A stretch of 35,333 nucleotides of DNA from DATAXP01 sp036272935 (GCA_036272935.1 DATAXP010000013.1:1-35333); one strand, 5' to 3'. Positions 1 through 8,791 are shown, counted from the stretch's first letter. Notes: generated from the letters alone by a model not told the origin. A program made the numbers and translations.

Positions 1-218
1 CGGCGGCCGACACGATCCAGGGACACGCCATCGATACGCCGCGGCTGCCGGCGCATTTCAATCATTGGTACGTGCGCGAGGCGGTGTGGGTGAGCAGGCA
101 CTTATTCGGCCATCGGCAATGGCAGTTCAGCCAGCGGGCAACCCGGACCCTTGAGCGGCTGGGGGGGCGCACGTTCGCCTGGGAAGCAGGTCGGGAAGCT
201 CGCCCTCTCGCCCGCTGA
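1..218 (+). CDS. C-terminal fragment of an unrecognised protein (5' end outside window)
   Basis: The third frame is open from the window edge to a TGA at 216-218, giving 71 residues. They are rich in Trp, His and Arg (for example HFNHWYVREAVW) and end in a basic tail. I do not recognise a family. The other two plus frames close earlier, and a glycosyltransferase gene in the same direction follows about 175 bases later, so this is plausibly the end of the upstream gene. It could be a chance open frame. No function is assigned. Confidence 0.45.
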   Translation, partial: AADTIQGHAIDTPRLPAHFNHWYVREAVWVSRHLFGHRQWQFSQRATRTLERLGGRTFAWEAGREARPLAR

Positions 219-266
219 AGTGCTGGGTACGCTAACCAGGCGCCTGCATTGACAGCAAACTCGGGC

Positions 267-295
267 TTGTCGGGCTGGGCAGCATTTTGTACAAC
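267..295 (+). promoter_or_regulatory. possible sigma70-like promoter before the GT87 gene
   Basis: TTGTCG (267-272) and TACAAC (290-295) are separated by 17 bases, about 100 bases upstream of the ATG at 394. Both hexamers deviate from consensus, and planctomycete promoters are poorly defined, so this is only a candidate. Confidence 0.2.
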
Positions 296-393
296 ACCGC
301 CCCTTCCACGGGCAGCGTCGCCAGCCGTAGCTGCGACGATTGCCGGGGCGTTACATTTCGCGTCTCGATCCTGTCGCACCCTTGGTTGCACCC

Positions 394-1719
394 ATGAGCG
401 ATTACGCGATGGCGTCGATGCCGTGGGGCTATCGCCTGGCGAGCGCCTTGGGGCTCGGCGTGTTTGGCGTGCCAACCGTGCAGGGTCAGCCCTTGGGCGC
501 GACGCTGTGGGAGCGCGCCGCGCGGGCCGTCATTGTTGTCGGCCTGCTGGCCGGCTATCCGCTGGCGATGGCGCGCGTGATTTATCGCGGCGGGACCGAT
601 TTCGTCTATTTCTACAACGGCGGCTTGCACATCCTCGAGCACGGCACGCGGCATCCGTTTGCGCCGTTGAACCGGTACTGGCCGTCGGCCGACGTGCCGT
701 GGGTGCTGGCGGCCTGCTTGCCGCTGCTGGTCGGAGCGTCGATCTGGTACGCATTCAACACCTGGAGCTTCTTGCGGCTGCTGAAGACGATGGAGTCGCA
801 GTTGCTCGTCGAACGTGACGACACCACGCGACGCCGTGCGGTGCTCGCCTCGGGCATTGTGCTGTTGCCGCTGGTGCTCGACGGCCTGTTGTTGGCCAGC
901 TTTCACATTCTAATGGTCTGGCTGATGCTCGCCGGGCTGTTGCACGTACGCCGGGGCCGACCTTGGCTGGGCGCCTCGCTGCTGGGCGTGGCCATCTGGC
1001 TAAAACTGCTGCCACTGCTGGGGGCAGGGTACTTGCTGCTGAAGCGGCGCTGGCTGCCGGCCATTGCCGCCGTGGTCATCGCGTGCGCAATCAACATCAT
1101 ACTGTCGCTGGCGGCGTTCGGCGTCGGCGGCACGTGGATCGAGCACGCGCGGTGGTGGAATCATTGGGCGGCTGGCAGCATCGATCGCGAACTGACGGCG
1201 AACCATCGCGTGGATGAAGATCGGCTGACGAACCAATCGCTTGCCGTCACGCTGCGGCGGCTGTGCTCGTCGCTGGGCAGCTCACCCGGCGAAGCGCGCG
1301 AGCAGGTGCGCGTCATCGACCTGTCGAGCGAGCAGCTTCAGAACGCCTACAAATTCATCTCCGGCGCACTGCTGATGGCGATCTTTCTGTTTTGCCGGCG
1401 ATCGGACGCCGCCACCTCGCCGCGCCAGGCGAGCAATGAGACGGCACTCGTGGTCCTGGCCACGTTGTGGTTTTCGCCCGTGGTGTGGAGCTACCATCCG
1501 ACGGCGGCGATGCCTGCCCTGGCCATCATTTTTTGCCGCTGCCCGTTGCCGTCGCGTGTCGCCTGGATGCTCGGTGCTGCGTGGTTGATCGGCATCTTGC
1601 TGCTGCTCTGGCCGACGGCTCGTGCTGCCGGCGACTTGTTCTGGCTCGGCCTGTTGACCGGCGGAGTGCTGGCCTGGACGAGCCTTCCACGCGGGCAACT
1701 GAAATTGGAGACGACGTGA
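394..1719 (+). CDS. GT87-like (DUF2029) polytopic membrane glycosyltransferase
   Basis: This is a 441-residue, strongly hydrophobic protein with about nine to eleven predicted membrane spans. After the first span there is an extracytoplasmic-type loop with GGTDFVYFYNGG and HPFAPLNRYWP. This resembles the GT87/DUF2029 family, polyprenyl-phosphate-sugar-dependent enzymes related to mycobacterial mannosyltransferases that add sugars outside the membrane. The acceptor cannot be told from sequence. I chose the ATG at 394; a TTG at 340 would add 18 residues of uninformative sequence. The GT39-type gene begins one base after the stop, so the two are almost certainly co-transcribed and may act on the same surface glycan. 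Alternative: another GT-C fold family. The glycosyltransferase class is fairly secure, the family less so. Confidence 0.75.
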   Translation: MSDYAMASMPWGYRLASALGLGVFGVPTVQGQPLGATLWERAARAVIVVGLLAGYPLAMARVIYRGGTDFVYFYNGGLHILEHGTRHPFAPLNRYWPSADVPWVLAACLPLLVGASIWYAFNTWSFLRLLKTMESQLLVERDDTTRRRAVLASGIVLLPLVLDGLLLASFHILMVWLMLAGLLHVRRGRPWLGASLLGVAIWLKLLPLLGAGYLLLKRRWLPAIAAVVIACAINIILSLAAFGVGGTWIEHARWWNHWAAGSIDRELTANHRVDEDRLTNQSLAVTLRRLCSSLGSSPGEAREQVRVIDLSSEQLQNAYKFISGALLMAIFLFCRRSDAATSPRQASNETALVVLATLWFSPVVWSYHPTAAMPALAIIFCRCPLPSRVAWMLGAAWLIGILLLLWPTARAAGDLFWLGLLTGGVLAWTSLPRGQLKLETT

Positions 1720-1720
1720 C

Positions 1721-3412
1721 ATGCGTCCCGGGCGGATGGACGCGCAGCGTGCGTCGCACGTCATCGACTGGCTGATCCTCGTCGCGCTCGGCGTGGCGAT
1801 CTACGTGGCGCGGATCGACGCCCTGAGTGTCCGTGGCGAAGAATCGCGGCGCATCCGCATCAGTTGCGAGATGCTCGAGCGCGGCGACTGGTTCGTGCAG
1901 ACCGAACAAGGTCAGACGTTCACCGAACGGCCGCCGCTGTGCAACTGGCTGCTGATGCTGGCGATCATGGCTGCCGGACCGCAGTCGATCGTTGTCTGCC
2001 GGTTGATTTCAGCCGCGGCGACGATGCTCACCGCCGGGCTGCTGTACGCCCACGCGCGGCGCGTCACTTCGCGGTTGGGGGCACTGACGGCGGCGGTCGC
2101 GTTTCTGACGATGGGACAGGTGCTGCAACTGGGCAGCCTGGCCGAAAACGAAGCGGTGATGACGCTCTTCATGAGCGGCGCGTTGCTGCTGTGGGAATGG
2201 GGCTATCGTTGTCGTTGGCCGGCGACGCGGACGTGGTGCCTGGGCTACGCGCTGGCGGCGCTAGCCACGCTGACCAAGGGGATTCAAGGGCCTGCGTACT
2301 TCATCGGCAGCACGTGGTTGATGTTGCTCGTCGAGCGCGACCGCCGATTCTTCTTCTCTCGCGCCCACGTGGCCGGCATCGCGGTGTTCCTGTTGGTTCT
2401 AGGTATCTGGCAAGTGCCATATGCCTGCTTGGTCGGCGTGGAAACCGCCGTGTTCACCTGGACTCACGAGGTTTTCAAGAAGACCAGCGTGATCGGCATC
2501 GGCCCGTTCGTGAAGCATGCTCTAGCGTTTCCGTTTGAAGTGCTGGTGTCTACCGCGCCGTGGTCGATCTGGTTGTTGCCGCTCGTCGACCGCCGCGTGC
2601 GAGCGGCGATCACCGGCCAGCAACGCCAAACGATGCGCTTCCTTGGCTGCGTCGCCGCGGTCGGCGTTCCGACCGTCTGGTTCGCCTGTCAGGGACGCGC
2701 GCGCTACCTGATGCCGTTGTTCCCATGCGCGGCAACAATGATCGGCATCGTTGTCGATCGCGTGGTGGCGTCGCAGGCGCAAACATGGCAGCGCCGCGTG
2801 TGGAAGTTGATCCTGTTCGGCGCGGCGTCGTTGACCATAACCCTCGGACTCGCGGCATGGGCGCTCGTTGGTCTCCCCGCTGAAGCTCTGGCGCCGAAGA
2901 TCGCGGCGTGGATTCCAGTGGCAAAGCTGCACCTGGCGGTGTACGGCGGTTTGGCACTGGCCTTGGCCTGGATGCTGTGGCGCGCGGCGCGCAGCACCTC
3001 GGCCGAGGCCGCGCTCCGCGGCGTGCTGGCCAGCGCCGCAATCCTGGGACTGAGCTATGCCGTGCCGATCGTCGATTTGCTCGGCCGCTGGTCGTGCCCC
3101 ACCGCCGAAGCGGTGGAGCAGCTCAAAGCTCGCCTGCCTGAACAAGCACAGTTGGTCAGCCTCGATCGCGTACACCACTTGTTTCAGTACTACTACGAGC
3201 AGCAGATTCCGCGGATCGATCGGCGGGCCGCCGCCGGGTGCGACTTCGAGTACTTCTGCATCGACCGCACGCGCAACGAGCCGCTCGAGCTGGGCTTCGC
3301 TTGGGAACCGGTGGCGACGATCTGTTGCGATCGCAACTCGTTCCGACACGAGATGTACGTCGTCGTCGGCCGCCGCACCGACAAACTCTCGGTAGCTCGC
3401 CGGCCGAATTAG
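1721..3412 (+). CDS. GT39/ArnT-like membrane glycosyltransferase (PMT_2 type)
   Basis: This 563-residue protein has a polytopic N-terminal part of about 420 residues followed by a soluble C-terminal tail. The first periplasmic loop reads GEESRR...EMLERGDWFV, then FTERPPLCNWLLM. This is the ArnT/PMT signature (usually DExRYAEIAREML..GDW and KPPL.YWL), and a LAENEAVMTLF segment follows later. Such enzymes transfer sugars from lipid carriers to lipid or protein acceptors outside the membrane. The usual catalytic-loop Asp-Glu pair is Glu-Glu here. GGAG at 1707-1710 lies upstream of the ATG at a usable distance. The start is one base after the preceding GT87-like gene, so the pair forms an operon. 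It ends just before a palindromic repeat that separates it from a convergent permease gene. Confidence 0.82.
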   Translation: MRPGRMDAQRASHVIDWLILVALGVAIYVARIDALSVRGEESRRIRISCEMLERGDWFVQTEQGQTFTERPPLCNWLLMLAIMAAGPQSIVVCRLISAAATMLTAGLLYAHARRVTSRLGALTAAVAFLTMGQVLQLGSLAENEAVMTLFMSGALLLWEWGYRCRWPATRTWCLGYALAALATLTKGIQGPAYFIGSTWLMLLVERDRRFFFSRAHVAGIAVFLLVLGIWQVPYACLVGVETAVFTWTHEVFKKTSVIGIGPFVKHALAFPFEVLVSTAPWSIWLLPLVDRRVRAAITGQQRQTMRFLGCVAAVGVPTVWFACQGRARYLMPLFPCAATMIGIVVDRVVASQAQTWQRRVWKLILFGAASLTITLGLAAWALVGLPAEALAPKIAAWIPVAKLHLAVYGGLALALAWMLWRAARSTSAEAALRGVLASAAILGLSYAVPIVDLLGRWSCPTAEAVEQLKARLPEQAQLVSLDRVHHLFQYYYEQQIPRIDRRAAAGCDFEYFCIDRTRNEPLELGFAWEPVATICCDRNSFRHEMYVVVGRRTDKLSVARRPN

Positions 3413-3415
3413 CAG

Positions 3416-3516
3416 CGGATCACGAAAGCACGAAACGATGAAAGCACGAAGCGGGCGGGAGAGACACTTTTGTCCCTTTCGTGCTTTCAACCCTTTCGTG
3501 TTTTCGTGATCTCCGC
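3416..3516. repeat. imperfect inverted repeat between convergent genes (dispersed family A, terminator-like)
   Basis: The left arm (about 3416-3455) carries ATCACGAAAGCACGAAA and GAAAGCACGAAG. The right arm (about 3475-3516) carries the inverse, with TTTCGTGCTTTC and TTTCGTGTTTTCGTGAT. The arms can fold into a long imperfect hairpin that fills the whole gap between two genes ending toward each other. It could therefore act as a bidirectional terminator. A 24-base stretch of the right arm (3493-3516) recurs exactly at 35212-35235, so this is a dispersed repeat, not a private hairpin. Confidence 0.8.
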
Positions 3517-3521
3517 CGTGA

Positions 3522-5732
3522 TTATTTGACGCGCGTCGGCAGGATCACCATCGGCAGCCCCGACCATTGCAACCGGCGCTGCAACGACTGGGCGGTCTGA
3601 TTGTGCAGCAGCCGATCGAAGAACGTGTCTTGCTGGAACACGAGCTTGCCGGCGAAGAAGATTGCCTTGGGGAATTGCTTGTGGACTTCGAGGCACAGGC
3701 GCTCCAGCTCGTCGACCGCGTCGGTGCCGATCGATAGAAACGCTTCGGCCGGCATCCCCAGACCGTTGGCCAGATCGACGTAGCGGTCGAGCGAGCTTTC
3801 GCAATGCCGGCGCAGGTCTTCCACGGCGCCGGCCCCTTTGAAGTTGCCCGAGTCGACAACGCCGGCCGAAACGAAGATCAGGTTCTTGAAATGCCCGGGC
3901 GCGAAACGAACGGCGTTCAGCAGGGTGTGTACCCCCAGGCCGCCGTAGCCACCGACGAGAATCGCGGCGGTCGCGTCGTTGGGGTTCGGAGCAGTGAGGT
4001 TCGGCTTGCCGTAGCTGGGGATGCCCGAGAGCGTGGCGTCGAGCCGGCGCAGCCGCGCGACGATGTTCTTGTAGTGCCAGTTGATCGCGAAGCAAACGCA
4101 GATCAGCGCGCCGGTGACGCCGAGCGTGACCCAGCCCCCTTCGCGGAACTTCACCTGAAGGGTGATGGCGAGGATCGCCAGGCACATGACCGCCCCCAGC
4201 GCAAACAGCGCCAGTCTGCGCCGCCAGATCGGGTTTTCGTGCCGCGCGTGCCACCAGAACCGGCACATGCCGATCATCGACAGCGAGAACGTAAGGAACA
4301 CGTTGATCGAGTACATGATCACGAGCGTCGTCACGTTGCCGTGCGTGTACCAGAGGGCCACCAAAGCAGCAACCCCCATCACCATCACGCCGTAGTGCGT
4401 AGCCAGCCGCTCGGAAAGATTTGCAAACCAGTGGGGCATCCACGAGTCGTGGGCCATGTTGGCCATCGTGGCCGAGCCGCCGATGAACCCCGCCTGGGCC
4501 GCCACGATCAGCAGCGCGCCTTCGGTGAGCATCGTGACCAGCAGGAAGCCGTTGCCGAGCAGCGAGCCGCTGAGCCCCACGTCGGCCGTGAACCGCTCGG
4601 CCAGCACCTGGTTCATCGTCTTGCCTTCGACGCGCTGGATGTCGAGCAGCAGGTACGAGAGCATCAGCCCGCCGGCGGCGATCGCCAACGACAGGGCCAT
4701 GTACAGCATCGTGCGCTTGGCGGTGGCGACGCGCGGTTCGCGCATCACCGCCATGCTGTTGCTCACCGCCTCAATGCCGGTGTAGGTGCCGGCTCCCATC
4801 GAGTAGGCGTGCAGCAGCAAGGCCAGCATCGCCCACAGGCCGAAGTTCGGATCGGCCAGATTCACCTCGACCTTCGACGCGACGCCTTCAATCACTTCAT
4901 CGGCCTGGCTAAGGTGCAAGCCCACCGATCCGGCAATCAGCAGAGCATGGGCGACGAGAAACGTGATGAAGATCGGCAGCAGCACCTTGACCGATTCTTT
5001 CACGCCGCGCAGGTTCAGCACGATTAGCAGCACCAAGGCTGCCGCCTCGGCCGGTTCCTTGAGGGCCGTGAAGTGCGGGCCCAGCAAACCGAACAGTGCC
5101 TCGCCCGCCGCTGCCACGCTCACGGTGATCGTGAGCACGTAATCGACCAGCAGTGCGCAGCCCGATACCACGCCGACGCGCCGCCCCAACAGCTTCGACG
5201 CGACCAGGTACCCACCGCCGCCGTAAGGGAACTGTTCGATGATGTGGCTGTAACATGCACTAATGACGAACACGGTGGCAATCGTTGCCAGCGACAAGAA
5301 GATGGCCAGGTAGCTGTGATCGTGAAACACGCCGGCCGCGTCGGTCCACGTGAGGTTGTGAAACGCCTCCTCGGGACCGTAACAGCTCGAGCTGAGTCCG
5401 TCGGCCCCCAGCCCCACCCATGCCAGAAACGCCGCCAAGGTGACGTGCTGGAACAGCGCCGTGTCTTGCAGATCGCGTGGCTTGCCGATCAGCAGCGTCT
5501 TGATGCGCTTCGGCAGGGTCGAGCCTTCGACCTTCGCATCGGGATCGACCTCCAGCTCGGTCACCAGGTCGTCGAGCGGCCGGGCGGTGACCCCGGGCGA
5601 AGCGGGTTCCTCGAGCTCGCCTGCCGGCGAATGGGGAGGATGCGGATGGGGAGGATGATGTCCCGACGAATCTTCGGCGCCAGCGGCAACGCGACTGGTC
5701 GGATTGGATTCGCTGGTTTCGCCGTTGCTCAT
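3522..5732 (-). CDS. APC-superfamily permease, KimA (YdaO)-like potassium/amino-acid transporter
   Basis: This is a 736-residue protein. Residues 1 to about 75 form a variable N-terminus with a His/Pro-rich stretch. A KRIKTLLIGKPRDL segment precedes about 12 membrane spans, with GADGLSSSCYGPEEAF in the first helix and a PYGGGGYLVA motif. A cytosolic C-terminal domain of about 150 residues ends in LLHNQTAQSLQRRLQW. Motif order and the C-terminal domain match KimA/YdaO, a high-affinity potassium importer that is inhibited by c-di-AMP in Bacillus. A general amino-acid permease is the alternative. The ATG at 5732 was chosen; a TTG at 5804 would add 24 residues and overlap the divergent rdgB reading frame. 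A c-di-AMP phosphodiesterase gene lies 12 kb away. APC membership is sure; the substrate is inferred. Confidence 0.8.
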   Translation of the reverse strand: MSNGETSESNPTSRVAAGAEDSSGHHPPHPHPPHSPAGELEEPASPGVTARPLDDLVTELEVDPDAKVEGSTLPKRIKTLLIGKPRDLQDTALFQHVTLAAFLAWVGLGADGLSSSCYGPEEAFHNLTWTDAAGVFHDHSYLAIFLSLATIATVFVISACYSHIIEQFPYGGGGYLVASKLLGRRVGVVSGCALLVDYVLTITVSVAAAGEALFGLLGPHFTALKEPAEAAALVLLIVLNLRGVKESVKVLLPIFITFLVAHALLIAGSVGLHLSQADEVIEGVASKVEVNLADPNFGLWAMLALLLHAYSMGAGTYTGIEAVSNSMAVMREPRVATAKRTMLYMALSLAIAAGGLMLSYLLLDIQRVEGKTMNQVLAERFTADVGLSGSLLGNGFLLVTMLTEGALLIVAAQAGFIGGSATMANMAHDSWMPHWFANLSERLATHYGVMVMGVAALVALWYTHGNVTTLVIMYSINVFLTFSLSMIGMCRFWWHARHENPIWRRRLALFALGAVMCLAILAITLQVKFREGGWVTLGVTGALICVCFAINWHYKNIVARLRRLDATLSGIPSYGKPNLTAPNPNDATAAILVGGYGGLGVHTLLNAVRFAPGHFKNLIFVSAGVVDSGNFKGAGAVEDLRRHCESSLDRYVDLANGLGMPAEAFLSIGTDAVDELERLCLEVHKQFPKAIFFAGKLVFQQDTFFDRLLHNQTAQSLQRRLQWSGLPMVILPTRVK

Positions 5733-5848
5733 AAGGAATGGGGAGGGCGCGATGGCATCCTCGTCGAACGAGAACAATCTAAGTTGCGCGGCTGGCGTTG
5801 ACAATCACCGCGACGCGGACGAACTTGCCTGTATTTGGAAAACTGATC

Positions 5849-6466
5849 GTGACGATTCCCCTGCGTAAGCTCGTTGTCGGCAGCTTCAACAAGAAAAAAG
5901 GGGCAGAGCTGGTCGGGTTGCTGACTCCGCTGGGGCTCGAAATCCGCACGCTTGCCGACTTTCCAAAGATCACCGAGGTCGACGAGCACGGCGACACCTT
6001 TGCCGCCAACGCGGCGCTCAAGGCCACGGGCTACGCCCAGCAACTCGGCCAATGGGTGTTGGCCGACGACAGTGGCCTGGCGGTCGACGCGCTCGGCGGC
6101 GCGCCGGGCGTTTGGTCGGCGCGCTATGCGGGAGTCGGCGCCACCGACGACGACAACAATCGCAAGCTGCTTGCCGAACTGCACGGTGTGCCACCCCAGC
6201 GCCGCACCGCGCACTACGTTTGCCATGCCACCTTGGCCGACCCGTCCGGCGCGGTCCGCGCCGAGGCCGAGGATTATTGCCACGGCCGGATCCTCGAGCT
6301 CGAGCACGGCACCGAAGGTTTCGGGTACGACCCGCTGTTCGAAATCATCGAGTTGCACCACACGTTCGGCCAGCTCAGCCCCGTGGTCAAGGCGTGCCTC
6401 AGCCATCGGGCGCGGGCGATGCGTCGGCTGCGATGGGAAATCGAGCGGCTGATAAACCAGCCGTAA
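5849..6466 (+). CDS. rdgB: XTP/dITP diphosphatase (RdgB/HAM1 family)
   Basis: This 205-residue protein hydrolyses non-canonical purine triphosphates (XTP, dITP, ITP) to monophosphates and keeps them out of DNA and RNA. The family motifs are all present: SFNKKKGAE near residue 12 (usual form TxNxxKxxE), ADDSGLAVDALGGAPGVWSA near residue 70, GTEGFGYDPLF and SHRARAM at the C-terminus. Length is normal for the family. The GTG at 5849 places the first beta-strand (KLVVGS) at the usual position. A TTG at 5798 is possible and would overlap the divergent permease leader. It appears to be transcribed alone or with the downstream amidohydrolase. Confidence 0.93.
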   Translation: MTIPLRKLVVGSFNKKKGAELVGLLTPLGLEIRTLADFPKITEVDEHGDTFAANAALKATGYAQQLGQWVLADDSGLAVDALGGAPGVWSARYAGVGATDDDNNRKLLAELHGVPPQRRTAHYVCHATLADPSGAVRAEAEDYCHGRILELEHGTEGFGYDPLFEIIELHHTFGQLSPVVKACLSHRARAMRRLRWEIERLINQP

Positions 6467-6493
6467 CCTTGCGGCCCGGTCGGTCAAGATCAT

Positions 6494-6586
6494 ACTGAAC
6501 AGGATATCGGGCTACGGACTCCAGGCGCCTTTATTCCGTCTTTGTCCGTACCCGTAGCCCGTCACCTGTAGCCCGTAGCCGAAGAA
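6494..6586. repeat. GTAGCCCGTAGCC-type intergenic repeat (dispersed family B)
   Basis: The gap between rdgB and the amidohydrolase holds GGGCTACGG near 6509 and then CCCGTAGCCCGT and CTGTAGCCCGTAGCC near 6550-6580, in inverted orientation. This makes an imperfect hairpin. Its only obvious features are its palindromic and iterated makeup. It could attenuate readthrough or simply be a dispersed palindromic element. Confidence 0.55.
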
Positions 6587-6589
6587 TCT

Positions 6590-7948
6590 ATGTTGCGTCT
6601 CCTCTGTTGTTGGTTGGTGGCCTGCGCCCCGCTGGTCGCGTCGTTGAACCTTGCCGCCGCGGAAACTCCTGCCGCCTGGGCGCATGAGCACGTCGAGCAG
6701 TTGTTCAGCCTCTATAAGCAATTGCACCAGAACCCCGAGCTGTCGCTGGAAGAGAAGGCCACCAGCGAGCGTGTCGCCGCCGAGTTGAAAGCCGCTGGCG
6801 TCGAAGTGGGACCGCGCGTCGGCGGCTACGGCGTGGTCGGCTTGCTCACCAACGGCGAGGGGCCGCGGGTGATGATCCGCACCGATCTCGACGCCCTGCC
6901 GGTGACCGAGCAAACGGGCCTCGCCTATGCCTCGAAGGTGCGCGTCCGCGACAAGCATGGCCGCGAAACCGGTGTGATGCACGCCTGCGGGCACGACGTA
7001 CACATGACTTGCTTCGTCGGCGTGGCCCGTTACCTGGCGGCGAACAAAGATCGCTGGCAGGGGACGGTGATGTTCGTCGGCCAGCCCGCCGAGGAGGCCG
7101 GCTCCGGTGCCCGGCGGATGCTCGACGACGGCCTGTTCGAGAAATACGCCAAGCCCGATTACGCCCTGGCCCTGCACTGCTCGGCACTGTTGCCGACCGG
7201 CGCGATCGGCTATCGCCCCGGCTACGCGCTGGCGAACGTCGACAGTGTCGACATCACCGTTTACGGCAAGGGAGGCCACGGCGCGTATCCACACACGACG
7301 ATCGACCCCGTCGTGCAAGCCGCCCATTTGATTCTCGATTTGCAGACGATCGTCAGCCGCGAGGTGAAGCCGACCGAGCCGGCCGTGATCACCGTCGGCT
7401 CGATCCACGGCGGCACGAAGCACAACATCATTGCCGATGCTTGCCATTTGCAGCTCACCGTGCGCAGCTACAGTGACGAGGTGCGCGATCAGCTTCGCCG
7501 GGCGATCGAGCGCAAGGCGAAAGCGGTCGCCGCCAGTGCCGGAGCCCCGGAGCCGAAAGTCGAGTTCGTCGAAGGAGCGTTGGCTTTGAAGAACGACGAA
7601 AAACTGGTCGAGCGCCTGGTGCCGGTCTTCCAGCGCGCCCTCGGCAAGGAGAACGTCGTGCTCACCGAGCCGTCGATGGGAGGCGAGGATTTCAGCCAGT
7701 TCGGCCTCGATGGCGGCATGCCGGTGTTCCAGTTGCAGGTGGGGACCGTCGATCCGCAACGGCTGGCCGGCTACAAGCGGGTGGGTGAATCGCCGCCGTC
7801 GCTGCACTCGCCGCTGTACTACCCCGATGCCGAGCAGGCGATTCCGGTCGGCGTCACCGCGATGGCCAGTGCGGTGCTCGACCTGCTGCCACCATCGAAG
7901 CCTTCCGCGCCCGCCAAGCCCGAGTCCACGACGCCCCCGGGCAAGTAA
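6590..7948 (+). CDS. secreted M20-family amidohydrolase (aminoacylase/hippurate hydrolase type)
   Basis: This is a 452-residue metallopeptidase-fold hydrolase predicted to cleave N-acyl amino acids or similar amides. Residues 1 to about 24 form a signal peptide ending in NLAAAE, so it is exported. Metal and catalytic motifs are intact: MIRTDLDALP, HACGHD (H131, C133, H135, D136), GQPAEEAGSG (E168/E169), a dimerisation lid with GKGGHGAYPH, GGTKHNIIAD, and MGGEDFSQF near the C-terminus. Length and order match the M20D subgroup. The C-terminal 20 residues are Pro/Lys-rich and probably disordered. The exact substrate cannot be read from the sequence. A small membrane protein starts 17 bases after the stop. 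Confidence 0.9.
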   Translation: MLRLLCCWLVACAPLVASLNLAAAETPAAWAHEHVEQLFSLYKQLHQNPELSLEEKATSERVAAELKAAGVEVGPRVGGYGVVGLLTNGEGPRVMIRTDLDALPVTEQTGLAYASKVRVRDKHGRETGVMHACGHDVHMTCFVGVARYLAANKDRWQGTVMFVGQPAEEAGSGARRMLDDGLFEKYAKPDYALALHCSALLPTGAIGYRPGYALANVDSVDITVYGKGGHGAYPHTTIDPVVQAAHLILDLQTIVSREVKPTEPAVITVGSIHGGTKHNIIADACHLQLTVRSYSDEVRDQLRRAIERKAKAVAASAGAPEPKVEFVEGALALKNDEKLVERLVPVFQRALGKENVVLTEPSMGGEDFSQFGLDGGMPVFQLQVGTVDPQRLAGYKRVGESPPSLHSPLYYPDAEQAIPVGVTAMASAVLDLLPPSKPSAPAKPESTTPPGK

Positions 7949-7964
7949 CGCACGGGGACCGGCC

Positions 7965-8327
7965 ATGACCCGCTCGCCGCGGACGATCGCCGTGGTCGCT
8001 CTTTCCTATGTGGCGGTCCTGGCCGCGATCGTGGTCGCCCTGGTCGCCGCGCGCCGCAGTGTGATGGCCCAGTACGGTCCTGAAGCGATCGCCCAGTGGC
8101 AACAGTGGAAACGGCAGACCGAGCATCCCGATCCGTCGGCGCCGGTCGCGCGGCGCGCGGTCACCAGCGACGAGCCGCCGTTGTTGATCCTGGCGCGCGA
8201 TCACTTTGCCGCGATCACGGTCACGTGCGTGGCCATCGGCACCGTGTTGTTCGGGTTCCTGGCCTTGGCTCTTCGCGGTGCCTGGCGCGGCAACGGTCAA
8301 GGTGTCGCGCAGAAGGAGCCACGATGA
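7965..8327 (+). CDS. small protein with two membrane segments, unknown function
   Basis: This 120-residue protein has one membrane segment near residues 8-28 (TIAVVALSYVAVLAAIVVAL) and a second near residues 84-104. Between them is a polar stretch with Gln, Trp and Pro. No family is recognised. The ATG at 7965 is preceded by GGGGACC and sits 17 bases after the amidohydrolase stop. Its own TGA overlaps the next gene's ATG (ATGA at 8324-8327). The tight coupling argues that it is a real gene translated together with the PH-like membrane protein after it. Confidence 0.65.
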   Translation: MTRSPRTIAVVALSYVAVLAAIVVALVAARRSVMAQYGPEAIAQWQQWKRQTEHPDPSAPVARRAVTSDEPPLLILARDHFAAITVTCVAIGTVLFGFLALALRGAWRGNGQGVAQKEPR

Positions 8328-8791
8328 GCGCGCGCGGTAGCTCGTCGTCGCTGGTGCTTGCCGGGCGCGGCTCGGCACCGCCGCCGCTGGTATGGCGCAG
8401 TTGGCCTCTCGTCGAGCCGACCCTCGCAGGCGCCCTCGGCGTCGCGGCGGTCGTCGCAGCCGTAGTGAGCGCCGTCGTCTTCACGACGGGGCGCTGGGAT
8501 TGGGCGCTGGCGGCGTGCGGCCTGGTAGCCTTGGCTGGTTGGCGATTGTTCGTCCCGGTAGTTTATGAAGCCAGCGCCCTGGGAGTCACGCAGCAGATGT
8601 TTGCTCGCCGCTGGCGCGTGCCCTGGCAATCGATCGAGCGTGCGGAAGTGCTTCGTCGGGGCGCCCGGCTGTTCTTCGTCGATCCAGCCATCGGCCTGGG
8701 CAACGGGCTGTACGTGCCATGCCCGACACACATGACGGAACTCCGCGCCTTGCTCGACTATTACCTAGTCGGCCGGGTCGTCGCGCGGTAA
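8324..8791 (+). CDS. membrane protein with bacterial PH-like domain
   Basis: This is a 155-residue protein. Two hydrophobic helices (about residues 35-55 and 63-80) are followed by a C-terminal domain of about 75 residues. That domain starts YEASALGVTQQMFARRWRVPWQSIERAEV, a pattern typical of bacterial PH (bPH/YdbT-like) domains: a beta-strand, 'Gv', and a W.sI..v strand. The function of such proteins is mostly unknown. An AGGAG just upstream is well placed for the ATG at 8324, which overlaps the upstream stop. The next gene converges on it with only 21 bases between the stops, and no terminator hairpin is visible there. Confidence 0.65.
   Translation: MSARGSSSSLVLAGRGSAPPPLVWRSWPLVEPTLAGALGVAAVVAAVVSAVVFTTGRWDWALAACGLVALAGWRLFVPVVYEASALGVTQQMFARRWRVPWQSIERAEVLRRGARLFFVDPAIGLGNGLYVPCPTHMTELRALLDYYLVGRVVAR

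Noticed and set aside
3804..5027. 407-codon plus-strand frame opposite the permease
   Set aside because: It is a His/Gln/Arg-rich shadow of a clear membrane protein on the other strand.
6512..7966. Long minus-strand open frame of 484 codons
   Set aside because: It is antisense to the M20 amidohydrolase, and its composition is typical of a shadow frame.
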